Shown here piece after piece: positions 37,144 through 46,087 of a DNA stretch of 64,000 nucleotides. Below the pieces are notes generated by a model. The model was not told where the DNA came from. It saw only the letters and a program-made list of their open reading frames with translations, and did no database searches. The stretch covers positions 4,588,001 to 4,652,000 of the forward strand of contig NZ_CP150233.1 in assembly GCF_037974265.1 (NCBI RefSeq). Direction: 5' to 3'. Made by a program: the position numbers and the translations under genes. Every line of letters begins with the position of its first letter. The first letter of the stretch is position 1. Source of the stretch: Paenibacillus sp. FSL R5-0623. Lineage in GTDB: Bacteria > Bacillota > Bacilli > Paenibacillales > Paenibacillaceae.

Positions 37144-37653
37144 TTAGACGCGGTAATGCACTAAAATTAAACGAGTCACTTCAGCAGCGGATAACTCCGT
37201 TGTATCCACAGTATAATGTGCGAACCGATACGCGTCTTTCCGTTCTTCCATAATTGCCTGAATGCGCTCCTCTGCATTGCCTGCGAGAAGTGGACGATTG
37301 TCACAGCCACTAACACGCTCCACAATCACTGCCGGATCAGCAGTCAAGGCAACAACCCAACCATTCTTCAACATCACGTCACAATTATCCGAACGCAGCA
37401 CCACGCCACCTCCGGTCGCTATGACCTGTGACTTCTTCTCCAGCACCGAGCACAACATGCGGCTCTCGGCATCACGGAAATACGTCTCTCCCTTGCCAGT
37501 GAACAATTCTGGAATCGTACAGCCTTCCTCTTTTTCCACCGCGGCGTCTACATCAATCAATCGATAACCCAGCTCACGTGCAAGCATGTCAGCGACGGTT
37601 GATTTGCCGGTTCCCATCATGCCAATGAGAATAATATTGTTAGACTTGCTCAA
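37144..37653 (-). CDS. aroK: Shikimate kinase
   Basis: A 169-residue P-loop kinase that phosphorylates shikimate with ATP. Walker A is GMMGTGKST, the shikimate-binding DVD follows in LIDVDAAVE, and IATGGGVVLR plus CDNRPLLAG complete the site. The start is TTG 37653: AAAGGAG is 8 nt upstream of it, whereas the GTG at 37662 abuts that sequence. It supplies the substrate of AroA, encoded nearby. Apparently its own transcript. Confidence 0.9.
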   Translation of the reverse strand: MSKSNNIILIGMMGTGKSTVADMLARELGYRLIDVDAAVEKEEGCTIPELFTGKGETYFRDAESRMLCSVLEKKSQVIATGGGVVLRSDNCDVMLKNGWVVALTADPAVIVERVSGCDNRPLLAGNAEERIQAIMEERKDAYRFAHYTVDTTELSAAEVTRLILVHYRV

Positions 37654-38026
37654 GGTGTACACTCCTTTAATTCAAGCAATTCGTGAGCACTTTTGTCCTA
37701 TCATAACACAGCCCTGCGGACTGGGAAAGACCATCTCCTGACCGACTTCCTTTCGACCATCCGCAACCTTCCAAGACAGATCAAGTAACTTCCGGCATCT
37801 AAGCCTACGTCAGATCACCCTCAAGCAGTTTTGAGCCCCCAAACGTCTCAATCAGTGACCATCCCAGCAAACTAACAAACACCAATGACCTTATTTACAG
37901 TAAAAAAAGAGGCCCAGCGTTGACCGGCAATCACCGGAACGCCAAACCTCTTTTGAGCCTCTTAGCAGGCCAAAGCTCCTGCTTAATGGCGCTTTGACCA
38001 AATCTAATAGACTTGTATATGTGGTA
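37654..38026. other. Intergenic region between aroK and gndA
   Basis: About 370 bp without a gene. It contains the gndA terminator (37903-37953) and presumably the aroK promoter. I see no other structured element or coding frame with a ribosome binding site. Confidence 0.6.
37903..37953 (-). terminator. Terminator of gndA
   Basis: Long arms 37907-37927 and 37934-37953 pair well (AAAGAGGC...CCGG with CCGG...CCTCTTT), and a T run follows on the minus strand. Confidence 0.85.
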
Positions 38027-39436
38027 CTACTCCATCCAGTTGTGGTGGAAGCTGCCTTCTTTGTCCACACGTTTGAACGTGTGAGCACCGAAGTAGTCAC
38101 GTTGAGCTTGCAGCAAGTTGGCTGGCAAACGCTCTGTACGGTAGCTGTCGTAGTAAGAAAGGGCGCTGGAGAAACCAGGTACCGGAACACCTTGTTTAAC
38201 AGCAGCCGCTACAACTTCACGCCATGCGTCTTGATAAGACTCAACGATGTTTTGGAAGTACGGATCCAAGAGCAAGTTTTTCAGAGCTGCGTCTTTATCA
38301 TAAGCTTCCTTGATGTTTTGCAGGAACTGCGAACGGATGATGCAGCCACCACGGAAGATCATGGCAATGTTGCCGTATTTCAGATCCCAGCCATACTCAT
38401 CGGAAGCTGCACGCATTTGTGCAAATCCTTGTGCGTAGGATACGATTTTACTTGCGAAGAGGGCTTTACGCACGCTCTCGATGAACGCTTTTTTGTCGCC
38501 AGAGAATGCTTCAGTCGCTGGTCCATTCAAGATTTTGCTAGCTGCTACACGCTCGTCCTTCATGGCAGACAGGAAACGGGAGAATACGGATTCCGTAATC
38601 ATGGACAATGGTACGCCGAGATCCAGCGCGCTTTGGCTTGTCCATTTACCTGTTCCTTTTTGTCCAGCCGCGTCCAGAATAACGTCAACCATTGGTTTGC
38701 CCGTTTCTGGATCGTATTTGGAGAAGATATCTGCTGTGATTTCGATCAGGTAGCTATCCAGCTCTCCTTGATTCCATTCCGTAAAGATTGCATGAAGCTC
38801 TTCAACGGAAACGTTCAGTACGGATTTGAGCAAGTGGTACGCTTCACCAATCAACTGCATATCTCCGTACTCGATACCGTTATGCACCATTTTCACATAG
38901 TGTCCGGCACCATCAGGTCCAATATATGTACAACATGGATCGTCACCGACTTTGGCCGAGATCGCCGTCAGGATCGGTTCAACCAGTTTATAAGCACTTT
39001 CCTGTCCTCCTGGCATGATGGAAGGGCCTTTCAGTGCGCCTTCTTCACCACCGGATACACCTGTACCGATGAAACGAATGCCTTTGTCTTCCAACTCTTT
39101 GCTGCGACGTTGCGTGTCAGGGAAGTATGCGTTCCCTCCATCAATGATGATGTCGCCCTCATCCAGGTGAGGAAGAAGTTGTTCAATGGTAGCGTCGGTT
39201 GCTTTGCCGGCTTGTACCATGATCAAAATTTTGCGCGGGGATTCCAGGGATGCTACGAACTCTTCAATGGAGAATGAGCCTGTCAGGTTTTTACCTTCAG
39301 CTTCTTTCAGAAGATCATTGGTTTTCTCCGGGGAACGGTTATATACCGATACTGAGAAACCTTTGCTTTCAATGTTAAGGGCCAAATTTTTGCCCATGAC
39401 AGCCAGGCCAATTACGCCAATTTGTTGTTTTGTCAT
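38027..39436 (-). CDS. gndA: 6-phosphogluconate dehydrogenase (NADP-dependent, decarboxylating)
   Basis: A 469-residue oxidative pentose phosphate enzyme that converts 6-phosphogluconate to ribulose-5-phosphate and CO2. The N-terminal Rossmann motif [12 protein letters not shown] binds the coenzyme; [21 protein letters not shown] and [18 protein letters not shown] are substrate-site signatures, and [15 protein letters not shown] closes the protein. Coenzyme preference is inferred from the family, since B. subtilis GndA is the NADP-dependent form. The start is ATG 39436, 5 nt after GGAGG, not the longer frame to 39460. It is monocistronic. Confidence 0.94.
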   Translation of the reverse strand: MTKQQIGVIGLAVMGKNLALNIESKGFSVSVYNRSPEKTNDLLKEAEGKNLTGSFSIEEFVASLESPRKILIMVQAGKATDATIEQLLPHLDEGDIIIDGGNAYFPDTQRRSKELEDKGIRFIGTGVSGGEEGALKGPSIMPGGQESAYKLVEPILTAISAKVGDDPCCTYIGPDGAGHYVKMVHNGIEYGDMQLIGEAYHLLKSVLNVSVEELHAIFTEWNQGELDSYLIEITADIFSKYDPETGKPMVDVILDAAGQKGTGKWTSQSALDLGVPLSMITESVFSRFLSAMKDERVAASKILNGPATEAFSGDKKAFIESVRKALFASKIVSYAQGFAQMRAASDEYGWDLKYGNIAMIFRGGCIIRSQFLQNIKEAYDKDAALKNLLLDPYFQNIVESYQDAWREVVAAAVKQGVPVPGFSSALSYYDSYRTERLPANLLQAQRDYFGAHTFKRVDKEGSFHHNWME

Positions 39437-39550
39437 CTGGTCCTCCATCCTTTGCTCCAATTAATTTTATTGAAATAAATTCTCAACAATACTCCCATTT
39501 TAACGGTTTTATGTATAGAAGTGAACCCCGTGGCACAGCTACGCAACGAG

Positions 39551-39576
39551 AAAACACCCCAATCTGCTGAGGTGTT
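39551..39576 (-). terminator. Terminator of the 39609-40208 gene
   Basis: AACACCCC (39553-39560) pairs with GAGGTGTT (39569-39576) with a G-T pair, and TTTTC follows on the minus strand. Confidence 0.65.
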
Positions 39577-39608
39577 CATCGTATTTTCATAAATACGGCC
39601 TTATCTTG

Positions 39609-40208
39609 TCATCCTTCCAACATTAACAGATGCCCAGACAACTGTTTTAAGACTTCGCGGCAAGCATTTGCTTTTTCGATATTATCCATCTGCATGGCCG
39701 TGTAGAGGCGTTCCAGTTCATCGTCCACTTCCATGCGCAACAACATGAGTCTTTCCTCGCCTTCACGCGAGAGGAACATCTCTTCCATCTCTTCCGCCGT
39801 CGGCGCAGGTTCCTTTTGAAAAATGACACGCTGTTTGAACCCAGAGACTTCCACGAGCCGAATGACTTCACCGAATAAAATGTTCTCCACGGTCATCTGC
39901 TGATCCTTGAACCGCTTCACAACTGCATGCCCGCGTGTATCTCCAATCAGCTTCTCCAGCCACTCTGCAAGCTTTGCATCCTTAATGATATAATCTCCAG
40001 TCATCTTGTAGTTCCCCGTGCGTGTCTGTTGAAAGCGGAGCTTTACCAGCTTGCGGCCGGTCCGGACTGACAGGATAAAAAAGGATTCGTCCTCGCTCCA
40101 ATATAGTGAATATCCCTCACGAATAAGGTCTCTGATCAAATTTTGGATATGCCGACGGTTGAACCGCAGCTCCAGATTGCAATATTCAACTTCATAACTC
40201 TTATTCAC
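39609..40208 (-). CDS. Conserved hypothetical protein
   Basis: A 199-residue soluble protein I do not assign to a named family. The first half is beta-rich with LRFNRRHIQNLIRDLIREGY and a YWSEDESFFILSVRTGRKLV segment. The second half is helical and Glu-rich (APTAEEMEEMFLSREGEERLMLLRMEVDDELERLYTAM). GGAGGGAG precedes the GTG start. It is transcribed alone on the minus strand between gndA and the MFS gene, with terminators on both sides. Confidence 0.7.
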   Translation of the reverse strand: MNKSYEVEYCNLELRFNRRHIQNLIRDLIREGYSLYWSEDESFFILSVRTGRKLVKLRFQQTRTGNYKMTGDYIIKDAKLAEWLEKLIGDTRGHAVVKRFKDQQMTVENILFGEVIRLVEVSGFKQRVIFQKEPAPTAEEMEEMFLSREGEERLMLLRMEVDDELERLYTAMQMDNIEKANACREVLKQLSGHLLMLEG

Positions 40209-40407
40209 GGCACTCCCTCCATCTGTACCGGATCAACTCCGGCCCTCGTCTTCAATCGCTTCTACTCAATCGGCTTACCCTATTTTATACTTCATTTTAT
40301 GTAAGGGTACTTGGTTATTTGACTATTTTTCACCGAAAGGACCGCCGGATTGCAGCTTTCCGCAGACGCACAGGGGCAAGCCCCCGATTATCGTGATATA
40401 ACGGACG

Positions 40408-40456
40408 CAAAAAAGGGAGTTCCACAACCAAGACGGTTGGTGGAACTCCCTTTTCT
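40408..40456. terminator. Terminator of the MFS transporter gene
   Basis: Perfect arms 40410-40429 and 40435-40454 (AAAAGGGAGTTCCACAACC and its complement) with A and T flanks work in both directions. Confidence 0.9.
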
Positions 40457-40461
40457 TTTGC

Positions 40462-41754
40462 TTATTTGGCCGGAGCGGTGCGAAACGGATTACGGGATAA
40501 CACAAAGTGCACTACGGCAAGTCCTGCCATGACGATGGCACTGCCAATGAATGGAGCCGGATGACTTACGTGGTCCCACAGCAGTCCGGAAACAATGGGG
40601 CCTACAACCATGCCTGATCCCTGCAATGTAAGGAAGAATCCCCAGATCGCCCCCCGCTCCCCTTTGGGAATCAGAGTGGCTACAAAAGCATTCCAGGCGG
40701 GCAAAATCATGGCATAACTGATACCCACCAGCATGACAACACCAAACACCACCGGAATGGATGTTATGGAGGAGAATGCAAACAGACTCGCCGCCGCCAT
40801 CAAAAAACCAATGTTCAGGAACGGCTTGGTGCCAAATCTGTCTACCATTTTACCAACAGGCAGCAAGGCAATAACAGTTATTCCACCACCCGCAATCAGC
40901 AACAAGCTGTACAGATTCGGTGAGATGTGCAGGTCTGTGCGTGTATATAGCGTGATTACTGGACTGAGCAGCCCGATGACAAACGACTGCATAAACAGTG
41001 CAGGATACACCAGTGGATTAACATTAAGCGTGCTGCGTACCCGTTGCAGTGTGTCCTTTACACTCTTTTGCAGCCGTATGAACGGCGTGAGCAGATTCGG
41101 TTTGGCTGGATATTTCGCATCACTATTCTTCGCCGCTTGCTCGGCATGCTCGCCTTCAACAATGACACGTCCAGGAAGAATCATGGCCACCAGAATAACG
41201 AGAATGGCACAACCCATCAGCACGAGGAATATCGTTCGATAATCATGATGCGTGCGCTCCAGCAGCCAGTTCATGCCTATAGGTCCAAGCCCCGTTCCAC
41301 CGAGAGCAGCCATCTCCAGCGCCCCCATTGCTGTACCATTCTTGTTCTGTGGGCCTGACATCGCCGTCACGCCTGTCATGGCGCAAGGCCAGAGCGGTGA
41401 CGTACCAATGCCAAGAATCAGACAGGCCATGGCCAGTCCAACGGCACTTTTGAGAAAAAGGATCATAATAACAGCGATTAAGGTACAGATTAATGCTGTA
41501 ACCATCGTTGCGCGGAACCCGATCCGTTCTGCTGCCCAGCCGGAAGGCGCCCGGAACAGATTATCTCCCAGATATTGAAGAGCAAATGCCACACCAATGA
41601 CGCCTGCAGACAGACCCAGTATATTGTCCATATACACGGGCAAAACAGCTACCAACAGCGCTCCTTTGATAATTTCAACTAGAAAAAGTGTCAGCCACAT
41701 CGCGATAAAAAATGGTGATCGCAAAATTTTGGCTGGTTTTGTGTCTGTTTGCAT
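40462..41754 (-). CDS. Major facilitator superfamily transporter
   Basis: A 430-residue MFS protein with twelve predicted membrane segments. The signature between segments 2 and 3 reads GDNLFRAPSGWAAERIGFRA, and LVYPALFMQSFVIGLLSPVI begins the second half; the mid-loop is basic and carries KNSDAKYPAKPNLL. It is a drug:H+ or metabolite exporter by topology only; the substrate cannot be told. I chose ATG 41754, with AAGGGGAAAAAG upstream, over the longer frame to 41823. No regulator gene is adjacent. Confidence 0.83.
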   Translation of the reverse strand: MQTDTKPAKILRSPFFIAMWLTLFLVEIIKGALLVAVLPVYMDNILGLSAGVIGVAFALQYLGDNLFRAPSGWAAERIGFRATMVTALICTLIAVIMILFLKSAVGLAMACLILGIGTSPLWPCAMTGVTAMSGPQNKNGTAMGALEMAALGGTGLGPIGMNWLLERTHHDYRTIFLVLMGCAILVILVAMILPGRVIVEGEHAEQAAKNSDAKYPAKPNLLTPFIRLQKSVKDTLQRVRSTLNVNPLVYPALFMQSFVIGLLSPVITLYTRTDLHISPNLYSLLLIAGGGITVIALLPVGKMVDRFGTKPFLNIGFLMAAASLFAFSSITSIPVVFGVVMLVGISYAMILPAWNAFVATLIPKGERGAIWGFFLTLQGSGMVVGPIVSGLLWDHVSHPAPFIGSAIVMAGLAVVHFVLSRNPFRTAPAK

Positions 41755-41919
41755 TCTTTTTCCCCTTTCGGTGTTCATTTGCCTATTCCCTATCCTTAGT
41801 GTAACCGTGGGGAATGTGCCCAAATCTCGGCAATTTAAAAAATTGTCGATTTATACTGTTGCATTCGGTTCTTAATTTGCTATACTCATCTTTGTTTACC
41901 AATTTTATTAGGAAGGGTT

Positions 41920-43407
41920 GTGACAGCACTGATGAATCACCACCGTACGCCGCTGTTTACCGCTTTAAAAAATCATGCGGCACTCAATCCGGTACAGTTT
42001 CATATTCCGGGCCATAAAAAAGGATTGGGAGCGGATACCGAATTCCGTGAATTTATTGGCGATAATGCCTTCTCCATAGATTTGATTAACATCGCACCGT
42101 TGGATGACCTGCATCAGCCAACCGGTGTCATTCAGGAAGCACAGATTTTGGCAGCAGATGCCTTCGGAGCCGATTATACCTATTTTAGTGTACAAGGCAC
42201 AAGCAGTGCCATTATGACCATGATTCTGTCTGTATGCTCACCGGGTGACAAAATTATTGTGCCCCGTAATGTGCATAAATCGGTTCTGTCCGCGATTATT
42301 TTCTCAGGCGCGAAACCCGTATTTGTGTCTCCTTCACAAGATGCCAATCTGGGTATTGACCATGGAGTGACTACACAGTCTATCCGTCGCGCACTTGAGC
42401 GTCATCCAGATGCCAAGGCATTGCTTGTAATTAACCCGACCTATTACGGCGTGGTTACCGATCTAAAAGAGATTGTAGAGCTTGCACACAGCTACCAAGT
42501 CCCTGTACTTGTTGATGAAGCACATGGCGTACTCATTCATTTCCATGAGGATCTACCGTTATCTGCAATGGCAGCAGGTGCCGATATGGCTGCAACCAGT
42601 GTCCACAAGCTTGGTGGCTCCATGACACAGAGTTCCGTACTTAACCTGAACACAAAGAATGGGTTCGTAAATCCGCAGCGTGTACAGACGATTCTGAGTC
42701 TGCTCACCTCAACATCAACTTCATACATTTTGCTTGCTTCACTCGATACATCAAGACGTAACTTGGCTCTCCACGGTCGTGAGATTGCACAGAAGGCGAT
42801 TGAACTAGCTGAATTTGCCAGACGTTCGATTAACGATATGGATGGCCTGTATTGCTTCGGTAGAGAGCTGCTGGGTACAGAAGCGACCTTCAATTATGAT
42901 CCAACCAAAGTAACGATCCATGTTCGCCATCTGGGCATTACAGGGTATGAAACAGAGAACTGGCTGCGTGAACATTACAACATCGAGGTTGAACTTAGTG
43001 ATATGTACAATATTCTGTGTCTCATTACGCCAGGAGATACGGATAACAGTGTGGATATCTTGCTGAACGCTTTGCAGGATCTCTCCCGTACCTATTATCA
43101 AGTGAACCCGGCCCATGAACTGGTCGTCAAAGTTCCGGATATTCCACAGTTGATGCTGACTCCACGTGATGCATTCTACGGTGATACCGAAGTGATTCCG
43201 TTTAAGGAATCCGCAGGACGTATTATCTCGGAATTCATCTATGTCTATCCGCCAGGAATTCCGATCCTGTTACCGGGTGAGGTTATCACCCAGGAAAACA
43301 TCGACTATATCATCGATCATGTCGAAGTTGGATTACCCGTCAAAGGACCCGAAGATCGCAGCGTAACCAACGTTAAAGTGATCGTGGAAGCCGATGCCAT
43401 TTTCTAA
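41920..43407 (+). CDS. speA: Arginine decarboxylase (Orn/Lys/Arg decarboxylase family)
   Basis: A 495-residue fold-type I PLP enzyme of the major Orn/Lys/Arg decarboxylase family. The lysine that forms the aldimine is in TSVHKLGGSMTQSS; PGHKKGLG near the start and VDEAHG are typical. B. subtilis SpeA (490 aa) makes agmatine for spermidine synthesis, and this length and architecture match. The start is GTG 41920, just after AGGAAGGG; an ATG lies 12 nt later. Lysine decarboxylase activity cannot be excluded. A terminator follows. Confidence 0.87.
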   Translation: MTALMNHHRTPLFTALKNHAALNPVQFHIPGHKKGLGADTEFREFIGDNAFSIDLINIAPLDDLHQPTGVIQEAQILAADAFGADYTYFSVQGTSSAIMTMILSVCSPGDKIIVPRNVHKSVLSAIIFSGAKPVFVSPSQDANLGIDHGVTTQSIRRALERHPDAKALLVINPTYYGVVTDLKEIVELAHSYQVPVLVDEAHGVLIHFHEDLPLSAMAAGADMAATSVHKLGGSMTQSSVLNLNTKNGFVNPQRVQTILSLLTSTSTSYILLASLDTSRRNLALHGREIAQKAIELAEFARRSINDMDGLYCFGRELLGTEATFNYDPTKVTIHVRHLGITGYETENWLREHYNIEVELSDMYNILCLITPGDTDNSVDILLNALQDLSRTYYQVNPAHELVVKVPDIPQLMLTPRDAFYGDTEVIPFKESAGRIISEFIYVYPPGIPILLPGEVITQENIDYIIDHVEVGLPVKGPEDRSVTNVKVIVEADAIF

Positions 43408-43444
43408 AACAACCTCCTTGCGCTGTGCAGGGGATAAACTTAAA

Positions 43445-43472
43445 GGACCAAGCCCTAGCTTGGCCCTTTTTT
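43445..43472 (+). terminator. Terminator of speA
   Basis: GGACCAAGC pairs with GCTTGGCCC around CCTA (43445-43466), and a run of seven T follows. Confidence 0.85.
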
Positions 43473-43565
43473 TATTTTATGGGACAAGCGAGTTTGCATT
43501 TTTCCGTCTATTTCGTCGTTCAAACCGGTGGTGTAAATACTCGTATACCTCTTAAAAAACAAACA

Positions 43566-43595
43566 AAAGGCCCCCTGAGATCAAGGAGCCTTCAT
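43566..43595 (-). terminator. Terminator of the DUF1292 gene
   Basis: AAGGCCCCCT and AGGAGCCTT (43567-43592) pair with one mismatch, with TTTTG following on the minus strand. Confidence 0.6.
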
Positions 43596-43615
43596 GTTAT
43601 GTTCCAAAAGAATGA

Positions 43616-43933
43616 CTATTCTTGTGATGCAACGAGTTCGTTGTAAGCCGCTTCAACGCGGTTCCACTCTTCTTCGTCTTCAATATTGTAGAGCACCATT
43701 TCCTCGTCTTCTTCTTCCATACGCAGGATGATGCCGTCAGCTTCAGGGTTGTTACGTTCCAGCAGGAGCGCATAAACATGCTTCTCCACGTCAAACGTCT
43801 CCACCAAAACCATCTCCACGTCTTGGCCGTTCTCGTCTGTTAATGTGAGAAGGACTTCTTCATGCTCGTGGTCGTGGTCGTGGTCTTGCCCGCATCCGCA
43901 GCCATCGCCGTGTTCATGTGTGTGATCGCTCAT
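43616..43933 (-). CDS. DUF1292 family protein with metal-binding-like N-terminus
   Basis: A 105-residue protein of the DUF1292 (YrzB) family: LLTLTDENGQDVEMVLVETFDVEKHVYALLLERN. The first 26 residues form an extra tail rich in His, Asp, Glu and Cys (SDHTHEHGDGCGCGQDHD), which could bind zinc or nickel. The C-terminal half is strongly acidic, with a run of Glu and Asp. The start is ATG 43933 with GCGAGG upstream. DUF1292 has no assigned function; in Bacillus it lies beside the yrrK/yrrL cluster, which is not present here. Confidence 0.82.
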   Translation of the reverse strand: MSDHTHEHGDGCGCGQDHDHDHEHEEVLLTLTDENGQDVEMVLVETFDVEKHVYALLLERNNPEADGIILRMEEEDEEMVLYNIEDEEEWNRVEAAYNELVASQE

Positions 43934-44030
43934 TGAAATACCTCGCTTTATAAATAGAAATTGTGTAACCTTGCATATCGTAACATGTTCAATGACCCAG
44001 GTCAATTTAACTCACAGGGTTATTTTCGCT

Positions 44031-44585
44031 TCAATCGTTCAGCGCTGTAATGATTTTCTCCGCTACCAGGACGTAGCTGCTGTTTGCATTTTCTTTAATA
44101 TGAAAGCCAACCTGATACTTGCCGGCACGACTGAAATCGTACGTAAAATCATATGTGCGGAACCAGAAGTTATCCTTCTGTGTCGTAAGCTCCTGGGACT
44201 GGATATCCTTCACTTGACCGCTTGGATTGGTAATCGTTACTTTCACCGCAGCTACATCTGCTGTTAGACTGTCCACTTGTGAAAATACATTGAATTTCAG
44301 CTTACCTACGTTAACGTTGCCAAATACAGTGTCTCCCTTGAAGAGAAAAATATGTACATTCGGTTTAATCACCGTTACTCTCTTGTTACTGCTGTCCCAT
44401 TTGACGACGCCTCCGGCTTCTCTTACAGGTACATAGGTCGTTCCATCAATGAGATAACCTCCATCAGCTGCTTCCTTGCCGTTAATGAGAACACGAATCT
44501 TCTCATTCACCGAATCCGCAAACAATAAAGACCCGCCGAGCAAGGAGAATACCGTGACACAAAGCAATATTCGTTTCCATTTCAT
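44031..44585 (-). CDS. Secreted protein with copper-amine-oxidase-like stalk domain
   Basis: A 184-residue exported protein. A signal peptide (MKWKRILLCVTVFSLLGGSLLFA) ends near residue 23. The next 50 residues, IRVLINGKEAADGGYLIDGTTYVPVREAGGVVKWD, are the copper-amine-oxidase N-terminal (stalk) domain, which in Paenibacillus is a common extracellular adhesion or spacer module with no enzyme activity. A beta-sandwich-like region follows. The start is ATG 44585 with GGGAGGG upstream; longer frames spoil the signal peptide. Confidence 0.8.
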   Translation of the reverse strand: MKWKRILLCVTVFSLLGGSLLFADSVNEKIRVLINGKEAADGGYLIDGTTYVPVREAGGVVKWDSSNKRVTVIKPNVHIFLFKGDTVFGNVNVGKLKFNVFSQVDSLTADVAAVKVTITNPSGQVKDIQSQELTTQKDNFWFRTYDFTYDFSRAGKYQVGFHIKENANSSYVLVAEKIITALND

Positions 44586-44715
44586 CCCGTCAATGTTCCC
44601 TCCCCTGCTGCTAGCTGTTGTACATTTATACTGCAGATTCATCCACAAAGTTGCGCTGTTTTTCATCATTTTTCATTTTTTATCCAGAATTTTTTCCACC
44701 CCTTGGAATGCACAA

Positions 44716-44746
44716 AAAGAGGCGATCCTCATTAAAGGATGCCCCT
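44716..44746 (-). terminator. Terminator downstream of stalk-domain gene neighbour (44785-44985)
   Basis: AGGCGATCCT (44720-44729) pairs with AGGATGCCCCT (44736-44746), and TTTTTGTG follows on the minus strand. Confidence 0.7.
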
Positions 44747-44784
44747 GATCTATTATTGTTATATATACGGAATTATACGAAGAG

Positions 44785-44985
44785 TTATGAAGAAGTGTGG
44801 CGGGTCAATATACAGGGAACGCCCTTGCCTAAAGCCCCTTCAATTCTCATACGTGCAGCATAATCCATGCCTCGTGTACATGGTGTCTTACATCTCTCGC
44901 ATACATCCGATGTGACCAACTTCATGGATACACGTATTTTATCACTCTTTAATGCGGGAGCTTTCTTACCCTTTGCTTTTGCCAT
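44785..44985 (-). CDS. Small Cys-rich protein
   Basis: A 66-residue cytoplasmic protein. A Lys-rich start (MAKAKGKKAPALKSDK) precedes CERCKTPCTRG, where three Cys are spaced as CxxCxxxC, so a metal site is plausible though a fourth ligand is seen only at the later Cys (VPCIL). GGGGAA lies 8-11 nt upstream. It has its own terminator. I do not recognise the family; Paenibacillus genomes often carry similar small proteins, but that is recollection rather than evidence here. Confidence 0.65.
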   Translation of the reverse strand: MAKAKGKKAPALKSDKIRVSMKLVTSDVCERCKTPCTRGMDYAARMRIEGALGKGVPCILTRHTSS

Positions 44986-45059
44986 CCCGGATTCCCCATT
45001 TCCCCAAGTGCTTACTGATGTAATGCATCATATGGGGATTCGCCCGGTTGTGTGTCTAT

Positions 45060-45239
45060 TTAAAAAACGTATTTAAATAATAAGAATATGACAAGGAGGA
45101 TACCTCCGAGAATGAGCCAGTTGCTGATCTCATACCAAATGCTCTTGCCTCCGGACAGGTATTTCTGTTCATTCTCCTGATGACGCTGACGGTGAGTATC
45201 GGTCTCAGAGCCATGGGGTGGTTTGCTAAAATCCATCAT
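45060..45239 (-). CDS. Small single-pass membrane protein (59 aa)
   Basis: An uncalled small gene. The frame begins MMDFSKPPHGSETDTHRQRH and ends in a hydrophobic helix WLILGGILLVIFLLFKYVF, giving a soluble N-terminus of about 38 residues and one C-terminal membrane segment (about 41-58). A good site, AAAGGGG, lies 9 nt before the first ATG. No overlapping gene competes. The topology resembles tail-anchored small proteins. Function unknown. Confidence 0.7.
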   Translation of the reverse strand: MMDFSKPPHGSETDTHRQRHQENEQKYLSGGKSIWYEISNWLILGGILLVIFLLFKYVF

Positions 45240-45349
45240 AAGTACATTCCCCTTTCAGCAGTTTTGTGTAAACTTAATACCATTATAACCCATAATTGAG
45301 TATGAAATTGATTTTTCTGCATAAAAAGGGCTGTTGCATACATCTGGTC

Positions 45350-45916
45350 CTATTGGATAACAGATAATTCTTCTTCTGTGACCCATTTGTGATTCTTAAC
45401 CAAATCTCCCCCTGTTGTCGGGGTATAATCAACCATATATACCGTTGTCTCTTCAGCAGAATCAATTGTGGCCTTCGCACCCTTCATCCCTTTCATGTGA
45501 TCAGCGCTCAACACTACCTCAGAACCTGCCGCATACGGTTGTTCCTTATGGTCCTGTATTTCCTCATGGATAACCCATTTATGATTTTGCACGGGATCTC
45601 CGCCTGTTGTTGGTGTATACGTAACTGCATATACCGTAGTTTCATATGCTCCAACGATCTGTGCTCTCGCACCCTTCATGCCTGACATGTGGTCGGCACT
45701 CATCAGCGCCTGGCTTCCTACTGGGAAGGTGGGGTTGTTTTTTTCCCGTAGTCCTTCCGGTAGCTCTCCCGATTCAGAATGGTGCATCTCACCTGCGGCA
45801 GCTGTATGACTGTCATCGTTGCTTTCCATAGTTTGCCGAGTCTCCTTGCCACATCCACTCAAAATCAAACTGCCTGTAATCAATATAGTCGATAGGGTCA
45901 GTAAATATTTTTTCAT
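45350..45916 (-). CDS. ydhK: YdhK family lipoprotein (two DUF1541 repeats)
   Basis: A 188-residue lipoprotein. The signal MKKYLLTLSTILITGSLILSGC puts the lipidated Cys at 22, followed by a His/Met-containing segment (GEMHHSES). Two tandem DUF1541 repeats follow: PVGSQALMSADHMSGMKGARAQIVGAYETTVYAVTYTPTTGG and a second copy with VVLSADHMKGMKGAKATIDSAEETTVYMV. These repeats are rich in Met and His, which suit copper binding. YdhK-type proteins occur beside copper-export genes in several Firmicutes. AAAGGAG precedes ATG 45916. The promoter carries a CsoR-like operator, so copper induction is predicted. Confidence 0.87.
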   Translation of the reverse strand: MKKYLLTLSTILITGSLILSGCGKETRQTMESNDDSHTAAAGEMHHSESGELPEGLREKNNPTFPVGSQALMSADHMSGMKGARAQIVGAYETTVYAVTYTPTTGGDPVQNHKWVIHEEIQDHKEQPYAAGSEVVLSADHMKGMKGAKATIDSAEETTVYMVDYTPTTGGDLVKNHKWVTEEELSVIQ

Positions 45917-45950
45917 GTTTTGCACTCCTTTAATTCTATTTGTATCATTC

Positions 45951-45979
45951 ATTATACCCCCTACAGGTATGTTGCAATC
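45951..45979 (-). promoter_or_regulatory. ydhK promoter with CsoR-like operator
   Basis: On the minus strand TATAAT (45956-45951) is preceded about 15 bp by TTGCAA. Between them lies ATACC-7 bp-GGTAT (45954-45970), an inverted repeat closely like CsoR operators of copper-export genes. Operator placement between -35 and -10 suits repression relieved by Cu(I). Confidence 0.65.
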
Positions 45980-46032
45980 ATTATTATTGCTTTTTCCGGG
46001 CAGACGTATCTTACAACGGAGCAAAATAATAC

Positions 46033-46057
46033 AAAAAAACCTCCGATTTCTCGGAGG
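46033..46057 (-). terminator. Terminator of ohr
   Basis: CCTCCGA (46040-46046) pairs with TCGGAGG (46051-46057); seven T follow on the minus strand. Confidence 0.85.
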
Positions 46058-46087
46058 CTTCTTATCAACAACAAATAGTATCAGTGA

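Noticed and set aside
37994-39277. 427-codon plus-strand frame
   Set aside because: It is fully antisense to gndA, whose protein is unmistakable; the frame is a shadow.
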